The notes beneath the pieces were generated by a model. It did not search any database. It was not told where the DNA came from and saw only the letters and a list, made by a program, of their open reading frames with translations. This document shows, piece by piece, positions 46,304 through 56,914 of a DNA stretch of 64,000 bases (position 1 is the first letter of the stretch; every line of letters starts with the position of its first letter). The DNA comes from Pestalotiopsis fici W106-1 (taxonomy: Eukaryota; Ascomycota; Sordariomycetes; Amphisphaeriales; Sporocadaceae): contig NW_006917105.1 in NCBI RefSeq assembly GCF_000516985.1, forward strand, positions 124,001-188,000, written 5' to 3'. Made by a program: the position numbers and the translations under genes.

Positions 46304-47655
46304 CTTGTCTAAAGTCTTTCTAAGGGGATGAAGGCTTGAATTTGGGGTGGAAGTGGAAGAGCTTCGAGTAGATGAAGCCGAAAAAAAATGATGCTGCTAG
46401 AGGACGAGAAGGAAGGAATAAAAGATCAAAGTCCAACAAACAACCACGTGGATGGGGTCCAAAGGCTATTTATCATGGCACTCAAGCTTCACCCTCTGTA
46501 CTTTATCCATAAGTTTCTCCTAAGAACCAATTTGCTGTAGCCGACGTAAGCCATCCGCCAGCTATTCCAATCCACCACGGCTTCAGATAAGAACGTCATT
46601 GCAAGGACCCTGTACCACCACGATGGCAAGACGCCGGCCGTGTGCCAAAGAGTAAAAAGACTGGGGCACGCCAGCGTGGTGAAACGTTCGTAGACTTGCA
46701 GCTCCGTCGTGTACTGATTCAGTGACCCGATAAGTTATCTTACCAGCCTATAGTCTTTCACATAAAAGAGCCGCGTCCGTTCGGCGACGGTGAGATATTA
46801 TGAAGGTTTGAGGTAAGGCCCGAGAAGAAGCCGTAAAAAACCCTTGAGAATGGAGCCCTTCTCCACCATTCCGCCTCCGCCGACTAGGTCTACCTGGGCG
46901 GGCTGGCGCATGAGGATCCGTTGAACTGACATCATAGGTATCCGCAGAAGCACATGGAGCTTTCAGATCTCGCAAGCCGCGCAGGACGCCGGTAAGAAAG
47001 ACGCTCACTGTTGAGGGGGGCCGGGAGAAAGAAAGAGATTGCAATAGAGAAGAAAAATTCGCAAACTGACCTTGGCCCTTTCCGGGACTCGTGCGTGGCG
47101 ATCCTAGGTATTGGGGTATTTTGCCAGCATTAATAAGGTTTTTTTGCAGCGATTCGTTAGGACTGACCGAAGGAAAGGATCCCGACTCGCTATAGGCTGC
47201 AGCCGCACCAGATAGGTCAAGGAATACATGCGGCAAAGGCGACATCCAGGAACAAGGCGCCGGTACTCCCAAGCAAACCACACCATCCAAGCCATCAGCC
47301 TTGACAGCTTGCCTTACCTTACCTTGCTCGTCTCGCGCTAGCTAGTCAGGGCTTACAGCCAGACTCCACTTCACATGAAGGGGTATTTGTATGAAAGAGG
47401 ACGACTGCGTATAGTAGCCCCACTGGAGGGGTTGCCGCAGTTGCCAGCTAGGGAAAAAAAGAGAGCGTCAAGAGAAGAATAAAGTCGTCTCAGGATGGAG
47501 GAGAAAGAGATGATGAAAGGGCGAATCACACTGCCCGGCATGATGTAATAAAGCGCGGTCAGCTAGAGAGGACCTGGTGGTATCTCCTTTTGAAGAGCCC
47601 ATCGCCAGCCCCCGAGATCCAGAGAAACCGTGAGACATTAACCATCCATAGCTCC
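46304..47655. other. Intergenic between divergent HAD and aldo-keto reductase genes
   Basis: These 1.35 kb hold two promoters. The minus-strand frame at 46748-47290 is open for 180 codons but has no recognisable domain and has Pro/Arg/Ser-rich composition typical of chance frames in GC-rich promoter DNA. It was not called. Confidence 0.5.
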
Positions 47656-48825
47656 ATGCAGTCATCAAGGACGTTTGTACGCTCCGTGATTCATCCTTTT
47701 GCAACAACTAGAAGAACAACCACAGCAGCATTTATCTGCCACAAGACAAGAAACACAAACCAACTTCACTTCAACCACCGCCAATTCTTTTCCACCTCCC
47801 CCTCTACACTCAACAGCAAAATGCCCATCTCGCAGACTGGAACTGGTGCCAGCACCGTCTTCACGCTTAACAATGGCGTAAAGGTGCCCGGTGTTGGCTT
47901 TGGTACCTTCGCCAGCGAGGGCAGCGTCGGCGAGTCCTACAAGGCAGCCAAGTGCGCCCTCGAGGCCGGCTACAGACACCTCGACTGCGCCTGGTTCTAC
48001 AAGAACGAGGGTGAGGTTGGCGAAGCTGTCCGCGATTTCCTCAAGGAGAACTCCAGCGTCAAGCGCGAAGACATTGTCATTTGCACAAAGGTGTGGAACC
48101 ACCTGCACGAGCCCGAGGAGGTCAAGTGGTCCTTTGAGAACTCTCTCAAGAACTTTGGCCTTGACTACATCGACATCTTCCTGGTGCACTGGCCGATTGC
48201 CGCCGAGAAGGACGAGAACTACCAGCCCAAGATTGGGGCCGACGGAAAGTACGTCATTAAGAAGGATCTTACCGAGAACTTTGAGCCGACCTGGAGGGCC
48301 ATGGAGGAGATTGCTCAGAGCGGCAAGGCGCGGGCCATTGGTGTGTCCAACTGGACCATCCCGGGCCTGAAGAAGCTTCTGAGTTTCGCCAAGGTCAAGC
48401 CGACGGTTAACCAAATCGAGATCCACCCATTCCTACCCAACACCGAGCTTGTCGAGTTTTGCCAACAGAACGACATCCTGCCATCCGCCTACTCCCCACT
48501 CGGATCGCAGGATCAGGTGCCGAACACCGGCGAAAAGGTCCGAACAAACAAAACGCTCAACGAGGTCGCCGACCGGAGCGGACACACGCTGGCGCAAGTC
48601 CTTCTGGCTTGGGGTCTCCGCCGCGGCTACGCCGTGCTCCCCAAGAGCTCGACGCCGTCGCGCATCGTGAGCAACCTGCAGATTCCGGACCTGTCCGATG
48701 CCGATTTCGAGGCTGTCAATGCTGTGGCCAAGGGCCGCCACACACGCTTCGTCAACATGAAGGACACTTTTGGCTACAATGTATGGCCGGAGGAGTCGGT
48801 CGAGGCTGGTACCGCTGTTGCATAA
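47656..48825 (+). CDS. Aldo-keto reductase with possible mitochondrial presequence
   Basis: The core enzyme is 334 aa from the Met at 47821 (MPISQTGTGASTVF). Numbered from there, the catalytic tetrad is complete: Asp55 and Tyr60 in DCAWFYKNE, Lys90 in ICTKVWNH, and His123 in LVHWP. Cofactor-binding GVSNW, QIEIHPFLPN and the C-terminal PKSSTPSRI are also present, so this is an NADP(H)-dependent reductase like yeast Gcy1/Ypr1 or fungal glycerol dehydrogenases. The reading frame is open upstream. An ATG at 47656 adds 55 residues with many Arg/Ser/Thr and no acidic residue (MQSSRTFVRSVIHPFATT to RQFFSTSPSTLNSK), which looks like a mitochondrial presequence. Either start, or both, may be used. The feature is drawn from the upstream ATG. 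No introns are seen. Confidence 0.93.
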   Translation: MQSSRTFVRSVIHPFATTRRTTTAAFICHKTRNTNQLHFNHRQFFSTSPSTLNSKMPISQTGTGASTVFTLNNGVKVPGVGFGTFASEGSVGESYKAAKCALEAGYRHLDCAWFYKNEGEVGEAVRDFLKENSSVKREDIVICTKVWNHLHEPEEVKWSFENSLKNFGLDYIDIFLVHWPIAAEKDENYQPKIGADGKYVIKKDLTENFEPTWRAMEEIAQSGKARAIGVSNWTIPGLKKLLSFAKVKPTVNQIEIHPFLPNTELVEFCQQNDILPSAYSPLGSQDQVPNTGEKVRTNKTLNEVADRSGHTLAQVLLAWGLRRGYAVLPKSSTPSRIVSNLQIPDLSDADFEAVNAVAKGRHTRFVNMKDTFGYNVWPEESVEAGTAVA

Positions 48826-49790
48826 GCTTGCAACCTGCGACCCCTCACTGAAACGACCCCGCGGCGAGCTCAAGCTTTGGGCTTGAGTAAGAAAAAAATT
48901 ACTAGCAGTACGTAGCTTTGGAGGGGTAAAAAAAAATGACGCAAGTTGGTTGAGAGACGATACCCACATAGAAACAAAATGATTAAGCCCAAATTTTTTT
49001 TTTCCCTTTTGTCTCTCAAAGTGTTGCAACCACATATGTATGCATCACTCAGACAAGTGAATGCATCTGTTGAAGCATAAATTGCCACCCTTACAGATTC
49101 GTTGGTAGCAAAAAGCTTGGTGCAGCAACACGCTGCTCAATCGCCCTCGCAATTCAGCATCTCTCACTTCTTTTTCCCAAAAGGAAAAAAAAAAGAGGAA
49201 GAAGAAGACAGCAGAGCTCTCAGCTCTCCCTAGCCCGGATTTGGTAAGGAATGGTACTTAACCCTAAATTGACTTGGAGACACATTTGTAGAACTGGTGC
49301 ATCGATCAATCACGGCATTGCTCATTTGCAATCTTCGCTGTACTGGCAGGCTATAAAACAAGATTGCACACGGTATAGCTTATCACCGTCTAAATGATTC
49401 GTCAAGACATTCTGAGCATGGCTGTTAAGTAAGACCCAAGTTAAGGCATAATTGAATAGTAGTTTCATAGTGATCACAGGCTTCTCTTTTAACCAGAGTC
49501 TCGGAACCCAAGACCGACCGACCATATGATATCGGAGCCTTGAATGGATCCCGAAGAGTAGCAATTCCTGCGATTCATATCCAGTGTGTGAAAGGAAACA
49601 TTTGAAGGAAACGAAGAAAAGAAAAAAAAGTTCCGATGTGGAGAGGAAACGTGACGAGGAACTCTCACGAATCATGCAGCACTGCTTGCATGAGAGGATC
49701 ACAATTCAATACTGCATACATAGTCACGAGAGGAAGAACCTGGTGAAGGATCATCCGGACGGCGTCTTGATCAAAATCATGCATGCGACC

Positions 49791-49823
49791 GTAGTAGTCG
49801 TAGTAGTCGTAGTAGTAGCAGCA
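49791..49823 (+). repeat. GTA/GTC trinucleotide microsatellite
   Basis: This run of GTAGTAGTC and GTAGTA units is about 33 bp long and noncoding as far as can be seen. Confidence 0.9.
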
Positions 49824-50582
49824 ATAAATAGTTTGGCACGTCAGGTAGCGATGCAGGTAGAAGTAAGGCACACCATCCTAGGCTGTTGACGATCCCTTTT
49901 CGTTGATCACTGTGCTGCACGTTGTGTGCTGGCCCGTTACGTACACCACATGTCCATTTTTGACGTCTTGTCTTGCATGCAGCAGACTTGCGCGAGATCT
50001 GTTGACAGGCCGAGTCTTTTCCTCGCACCAGCGCTGTTCTCTCGGCAATGTACAGAGTACACTATGGATGTACATGTATATGCGTAGCCTTGCAAGACAA
50101 GACACATAGACAGTACGGCGCGTAGATCTAACACGTTCTGCACCTCAAATAAGGCGCTCGTGCATGATTCGCCATGAACGGCCACTAAGGCAAGAGGAGG
50201 AGACCAAAAAGATTGGAGAAAACAACACACACCTATGTGATATACTTTTATCACGCGATTATGATCAAATCGGGTGGGCATATCGGTGATCAGAATAGTG
50301 GTGCACGTCGATAGTAGCAGAAATTACCTACCCTTTCTTATAGGCAGATGACGGCAATAGTAGAGATTATATGCGAACAGATTGCTTCGAACACCGAGGT
50401 GATCGCCAGGAACCCAAGAGCAATTCCACAGGCAGGGGTGGAGGGGGAAAAAACGGTAGGGGGGTCTTGTCGTGTTGAATTTTTCTGTCACGACTACGCA
50501 AGCATCTGCTCATGGCAGTTTCGGAATTTATCGACGCAAGACAGCACGGCGGACGACACGGCGGGATGGGATGGCTGGTATT

Positions 50583-50605
50583 GGATGGATGGATGAATGG
50601 ATGGA
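50583..50605 (+). repeat. GGAT tetranucleotide tract
   Basis: Five to six GGAT units with one GAAT variant lie in a gene-poor interval. Confidence 0.9.
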
Positions 50606-53018
50606 CTTCCCAGCAGCAACCTTGGATTCCAACGTGTGTGTTCGTGTTTAATAGCGGGCCGGCGGGACCTATTGGTTCGTAAAGCCGTCGTAGATAGGTT
50701 TCGTCAGAGTACGTTCGTCGGGCCGAAATTTGGATGTGCGCACACAGCCTCTGAACCAAGCATCAATATGACAATAAATGACGACGTAAAGAGTCGCATC
50801 GCTCTTTCATATTCGGCAAATGTACCGCAGCCGTTGGACCATATGACAACACCATCTCGGATGCTGAGGATGCTCTTGGGCTCCGCACTACTTTCGAGTA
50901 AAAAGATTGAGCTGGGCGGCGTTGACAAGAGGTGGACCAGCGTCGTCGATCGATGTATGTTGGAGGGGGCCTCTATATATATCGATTCACTGAGTGGATC
51001 ATAAAGAGAGGGGAAACGTTGCGCGGTGAGGCTTTCGTGTGTCTGTGTGCCATATTATCTGTTGCATTGTCTGCCCGGAATGGATGTTTGTCGTTGGGGT
51101 CGGGTACCTGTAGGTATGTATGAGATCTAAACACGAATGGTCAATTGCAAGTGTACGTATGCGAATGTTTACGACCTGAAGAGAGTCAGGTAAACTTGGG
51201 CCACAGCTGACAACGAGAGAATGTTCGGCTGACTCATGAGCAAAAGTAGAGAACATATTGGGGGCAGAAAAAAAAAAAAAAGCGATACTCGCGTGTGCAT
51301 GAGATGAAGCGGCTGAAAACGGTAAAATAAGCCCGTCTTGCAGTCAATATAGTCAAATGACCATCGGGGAGCCATCTGATGATAACATCTTGAGACTGCT
51401 AGAATTCATCCGCGTTGGGCTGAGAGTACCTAGATCGGCTCCGGTTTAGCTGGCTCCTTAAAGTCTTAGCCATCCCCTAGAGGCAGTCGGTGGTAAGCCG
51501 ATAGGCTGAGGGGGTTCAATAGCTCCGGCTCAAACTGCATTTTTGGGACTGCGTTTTGGCGACGAAGCCCACAAGTTGGAAGTGAACATTTACAGCACAG
51601 TTGCGACCCTTGGAGCACACACGGCCAGTCATCCATTAGCCTGCCAGCCAGCGACCTCGCGTCTTTTGGAACCTTTGGGTATATGTATTAGATTAGCAAT
51701 AGCACTATGCAATGGAACATTGACATTGTCTTCTCGCTGCAGGGACCCTGCCTCTTGCGTCCGAATAAGCAGCAGGGTGGTCGCGCTGCCCGCCAATCAT
51801 TGCTCAGATAATCCTCCTTCCGTCGTGCCGACTTCCTCAAACGGTTATTACTTTACCTAACCTCAAATGAGTTTGACGGCGACGACGATGACCGGTTTAT
51901 TATTGGAAAAAAAAAAAGACCATACATTGCGATAGCCTATATTTATGTGCCGGCGCAGGATTGTTCAATAATTGTCTAATGATGGCAGCATTCTCAGCTG
52001 GACCTAGATTGATTATTACCACTGAACACTTTTGGGTGCGGGAACTATCAATACTGGCGCCGTCATGAAAACGACGCTATGCATAATCCAATCCTTGGTG
52101 CTATTTTCAGTCTTATTGCCTGCAATTCGCTTGCTCTCCCAGCCTTTCCTTCCCTTCTCGCCCTTTACCTACTCTCGGGTACTGTCTTCATTTCTTACTC
52201 TTTGTGGTACGCGTTTCTCACTTCTGCTCTTTCATTTTGTTGGCCCCTTCTCCATCCCTTGTTGTTTCAAACATCGCTTCCATGGCCGAGCCGTGAAATT
52301 CCACGTGGAAAACGTGGCACGGTGTGAGTGAGATTGCTGTGGTCTGCCCAACGCATGGTCGTCTGAGGCCACATTCTGCCCGTTACTGATTCCCTCCCAC
52401 CTCAGCGTCTCGCGGGATCACAAATCCGGTATAAACTCATCAAAACTCAGGCTGTCACTGGCTGGATCCGGCAGAGTGGAACTGGGTAGGTGGGCACCGT
52501 CAGCCAGCCCATTGCTGATATAGTTGCATTAGTGCCAATATTCCACATTTATTTTTTTTTCTTCCTTGGTGCCAGGTCCCGTTCGTTTCCCCTCAGTGGG
52601 TGTCGTGTGAATCAATGTCTTCTTGCTGGAGCATTGAGTCCACCAGGCCACCTGGGCTGCTGTACCTATCTTCTGCCACATTGCCCTGATGTCCACGGCC
52701 TATCCAACATTATCGACTCTGTATCTACCGTATGGACGGCAGCGGTAGTTGGTACGGACACTAAATATCACATATCCTATGTATGGTAGGCACATGCTTG
52801 TTTTCATCGCTTGCTAGCGTTGATGTACCCATATTGGTGGGTTGCGTGTCGTTTCCCATAATCCTTACTGTGAACAATTCCTTCTTGTCTTTTGTCCCCC
52901 CTCCCCGCTGTATGTAGGCCGGTTGTGGCATGAGGGGTCCTTCATCAGTCGCTAGCTGTCGACCTTTTTATGATCATCGTGAGCCCTTGCCTTTGCCCGC
53001 TCTGACCCTACGGATCTC

Positions 53019-53130
53019 TCTCTCTCTCTTTCTCTAACAACGCCTTTCTTCCTCTCACCATACTACTCGCTCGCTCTCTGAATCGGCTCACCCGAACCTC
53101 TCTTTCCCCATCCCTCCTCTTTTTGTGCTC
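53019..53130 (+). promoter_or_regulatory. CT-rich promoter/leader tract
   Basis: The plus strand is dominated by C and T, with CTCTCTCTCTCTTTCTCT and TCGCTCGCTCTCTGAATC. CT-rich tracts just upstream of transcription starts are common in highly expressed filamentous-fungal genes. It lies about 200-300 bp before the small ORF at 53327. Confidence 0.55.
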
Positions 53131-53326
53131 CTAGAGGCATCGCTGCCATTGTCTACAGGAAAATTCAAGTACTTTTTGCACTACTTGAACTAGTCTGAGT
53201 GGCTGTTATTGTTAATTGCTGTTGTTCTTCCTGGTTTTGCTTGACGCACAGCTAGCATTTACACCGCAGATTCGTACACAGACAGCATCGCAAACGACCC
53301 CGCAAATCTCTCCCATCACCACCAAT

Positions 53327-53470
53327 ATGCAGCTTCGCATTTCCATCCGCTCGTTGATCGCCATGCACTCGCACAAGTGCGGCATCTGTGGCACCGAGTA
53401 CTCCTCTGGCAGCTGTTGGTACTGCCATCCTCAACACAAGCCGACTCTTCCCAATGCAGGGGACCTTTAA
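53327..53470 (+). CDS. Candidate 47-aa Cys4 micropeptide (zinc-ribbon-like)
   Basis: This is a short frame of 48 codons starting at an ATG in good context (CACCACCAATATG). It encodes a basic N-terminus (MQLRISIRSLIAMHSH), then CGICGTEYSSGSCWYC, a C-x2-C-x8-C-x2-C pattern, and a short tail. The Cys pairs could bind one zinc. Codon choice is strongly coding-like: nearly all Ile, Lys, Arg, His, Gly and Tyr codons end in C or G, unlike the surrounding intergenic DNA. It follows a CT-rich promoter-like tract and a CAAC/CATCACC-rich leader. The frame is open a little further upstream, but only from a TTG. I do not recognise the family. It might instead be a chance frame in a long 5' leader or a noncoding RNA. 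Confidence 0.5.
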   Translation: MQLRISIRSLIAMHSHKCGICGTEYSSGSCWYCHPQHKPTLPNAGDL

Positions 53471-55956
53471 AGAAGAAAAAAGCAGGAGCTTCTTCTCAAC
53501 TCTCGCTAAAAAAAATTTCGCCTTATTTATACATCTACTCCGAGCAACTAACGATTCATAATGTATACTCGACTGCTCTTTTGCAGCTGTCTTTTTGGGT
53601 TGGATCTTTACTTTTCCCGGATACCGAGATTGTTACCACATCTATCTTCCTCATCACACTCTTTCGCAACACCCGCGCTGGCCCCATCGGGATCCATGCC
53701 AAGCAAAGCACTACAAAGCTTGACGAGAGCTCATGTCTAGCATGAGAAGACACTGGACAAGACTCTGGTTTGAGTCTCATCAAAAGCGACGAGGCCAGAG
53801 ATTCGCAAACAGCTCGTACTTTACATTTGGTGTTGGATCTGCGATTCGAGAGAAACACCAACCAAAACATTCACATATACTCTCGCTCCCTACTCGCTCG
53901 GTCTCTGTCTACAATCTGGGTACCGGCGTCGCGTCAAGGCTGCGCCGTCATACATCTCAGATGCAGCCCAAACTTTCGTTAAAAAAAAATCAACAACCGA
54001 GATGATCATTTCACGACAACGGATCTGTCCAGACACCCTGCCGCTCAAAGGTTCGGTGGGTTCTTGGCTCTGGCAGAGCTCCGGATATTCTGCGCGCTAC
54101 TATCAGTAGCAATTTGCCGCAATTGCTGCTTTCACACTGGAGTGACTCATCTCCCCCCACTCAATTGATGACGGAAACTTGGACTGGGACGGGGGAATCC
54201 CAGAGGATAGGCTATAATACCTCTGCTTTATGATTGGGAAAATAGGAGTATGGCGCTCTGTCAGGGATAAGGGGGGAAACTCAAAACGGGATCTGAGAAA
54301 ATCACTCTTTATAGGATTTTCACTGGGGCATGATTTTATTTTCTGCTTCGATTTCTGCAATTCTTTTTTTATTGTCTGGCCATCCGATTCAGGGAAGGTA
54401 CAATGAATGCTCTCCTTGGTGGTTCAGAAAGGACGCGATTGCCATGGGCTTAAAGGTAGTCTTATGTTTGATATTTCGTCTTCATATCAGCTTGGTTGTT
54501 TTTGCTTCTTTTCACTTTCAAGTCTACTTTTACTACCACGGCGACAACTACTACAAGAAGATGCATGAACTTGCCGTCAAAAGTCTTGGGGGCCATTTCC
54601 ACCATTGCCATAGAATCTCAATTTGCAGGCTGTAAAATGCTGACTTATCGTGGTCATATGCCTGGAATGTATATCTATCAAGTCTACAACGTAAGACTCC
54701 TTCGAGAAGCAAGATACATACCAAGGGCAAGATACATACGGAGTATCGCAAATTGATTTGCTCAAGAAGTCGTTCCTGATATTTTGAGTAGAAGCTCAAT
54801 GCTGGCTGGCCTGGTGCTTGACAATGGAGCATTGCTTTGGAGAAAATTCAACTTGCTTCAACACATTTTGACCAGGCCCATAGAGTCTAGACTAAAAGCC
54901 ATCAGAGACATACCATGATTATTCAGCATGCCGACATGTACTACGGAATCTATTATCTCCAACCGCTGTGCATGTGTTTGGAAGAAAAAAGAAACATTTG
55001 CATGGCATTCAATCCGACATCAAGATCCAGGCTCATTTCCAAGTGTTTTTGGCATTACTTTGAAGTAAATAGCGATGCTAATCATCGATGTATATACTCC
55101 TGAATTTTTGTAATCGATCCGTAACCGCACACAGCTGTATTCGCACTATTTTAATCATGCCGTCATCGACGGTGCAAATCCCACTATCAGGGTCATTATT
55201 CCTAAGGTCCCCAACTGAAAATGACCACTCATCGACTGCTATTCGATGAATAATGTAGATGTGTAGAGTGCAGTAAGTATCACGTGCTTCATACATCTCT
55301 CATACGCTCAGATACACACCAGCAGTATTGCTATGGTGATGTTTGGTTTCAGCTTGATCCCAGGATTGCAACCGGTGTCTGCCGTCTTTGCAACACAACG
55401 AAAGCGTTTGTTCGGGCACGTTCGGGACGCATGAGTGAGCCCCCTCTTATCCAAGCCAGGCCAAACCCATCGACTCTACCCAGAATTGTATCGGAACTCT
55501 GATGTGTCATCCCTCGATGCGATGACACTAGTGCTGTTTGAGAGTCCAGAGATTGCAACCTTTCCAATCTCTACTGGGAGCTACAAGAATGAGCCATGGG
55601 ACTGTGATTGTTTTTCGCAATATCCGGTTCCAAATTCCGGGCAAGGAAGGACTGCATAAGACCTGAGGTTGAGGCGGCAAAAGGATAATGTATCTTCGAC
55701 TGCTGGTATATGCAGTGGACTCAGTTGGGAATAAATGCGCACCATACGATGAAGGTCCCTGTGGTATACAAAGCTTGCTGCTTCCATGACAATCCGGCCA
55801 AGAACATCTTTCGTGGGTCATATCCGAAATACAGCAGCGTATATCCTATCGTATCCACAAAGCGAAAAATGCTGCATCGTGTCAATCAGCACTCATCTTC
55901 CAGATCTGGGCTCGCTGGATTGATATCCTTCTCAAAACGCCAGGTGCAGAGCGGAC
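53471..55956. other. Intergenic, 2.5 kb after the micropeptide candidate
   Basis: No other gene is supported. The first few hundred bases resemble leader or 3' UTR DNA (CT-rich and A-rich runs). Frames at 53733-54005 and 55435-55821 show no domain. The right end is the 3' flank of the F-box gene. Confidence 0.45.
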
Positions 55957-56914
55957 TCACAGGTTTAAAAGGAAGATGCCCAGAGCAAACCTGGGCATCG
56001 GACCCACAGCCGTCGTTTGTATCGTTTCCCGCGCAGTGTAACATACGGGGGGTATCCGCACAATAGTCATCATCAATTCCGCGGCCAGAGCGTATGTATA
56101 TTTTTGTTCATCGTGGGCGCACGTGCGAATAATGAAAAGAGTCAAGGCCACCACTGACAACCCAAAGTCGATCTATAACTCAGTCAGTAACGGGAACAAA
56201 ACACATGTTGGAGAAACTTTCGCATACCGTCGTGGGTATCAGCACACTAGACACCTTTCTATACATGGTAACGGCGAGAACGAGAGCCAGCACGCCAAGG
56301 CCGACTTGGATAATGGCCATGATGAACCATGTGACGGTTGCTAATAACCGCTTGACCCGACAAGGACCATGCAACAACTCCTGGCTACCCTCGGAACTCC
56401 CGCCGCATACGGGCCAAGCACAGAAATGGCATATGTAGCCGTATTCGCCATTTGCAAGCTCTAGCAGAGGGCCATGTTTACGCTGGTAATCAGGGGTGAG
56501 TTTCACCCGCCAGCATCGAAAGCAGATGGAGCGCCAGGCGTCGTGCTCGCGGGTGACATCTAGAATCAAGCGGTCCAGTCCCGGCGTAGTAAGACATTCG
56601 CTGCAGCAGCCTTGCAAGACGGCATCGTATTGGCCATAGCTCGAGAACTGTTTTGACAAAACCTCGGGTGTGATCACGTGACGGTAGAAGCGGCATACCT
56701 GACGCAGCCGCACAGTTTCTGAGAGATCCAGGTGGTTGAGAATCATGTACTGGAGTTCCAGGGGCAGCGCAGGAAGGCCAGATCCCGAATTCGGTGATCG
56801 CGCGGCCGGAGCGTCTGCGTGGCTTCTAGAGATGCGACGGATGCGGGATCGCAGCTCATGACCCCGGCTGTTCTCTTCTCGCGCAACCTTGTCGGCATGG
56901 CGGAAGAGCATCAT
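55957..56914 (-). CDS. F-box protein with Cys-pair cluster and two membrane spans
   Basis: The protein is 300 aa in two exons: 56228-56914 and 55957-56172. The 55-bp intron (donor GTATGC, acceptor TAG) joins in phase 0. After an Arg-rich N-terminus an F-box lies at about residues 47-85 (LPALPLELQYMILNHLDLSE, then VRLRQVCRFYRHVI). The middle has paired cysteines (CCSEC, CFRC, CHFC, PVC) that could hold zinc. Then comes a membrane helix (WFIMAIIQVGLGVLALVLAV) and, encoded by exon 2 after the splice, a second one (GLSVVALTLFIIRTC). F-box proteins bind Skp1 and select targets for SCF ubiquitin ligases. The two spans suggest the target is at a membrane. Fungi have many such F-box proteins; the substrate is unknown. 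Confidence 0.85.

Larger units (their letters stand above)
48826..53326. other. Gene-poor 4.5-kb interval
   Basis: I find no frame with family similarity here. The interval contains a GTA/GTC microsatellite (49791-49823), a GGAT tract (50583-50605), several poly-A/T runs, and from about 53019 a strongly CT-rich stretch typical of fungal promoters and leaders. It may carry regulatory DNA or noncoding transcripts. Confidence 0.5.

Noticed and set aside
46748..47290. 180-codon minus-strand frame in the HAD/AKR promoter region
   Set aside because: Pro/Arg/Ser-rich composition, no domain, no splice partners; probably chance in GC-rich promoter DNA.
47665..48426. 253-codon minus-strand open frame
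   Set aside because: It is antisense to the aldo-keto reductase, whose complete catalytic tetrad proves the plus-strand frame.
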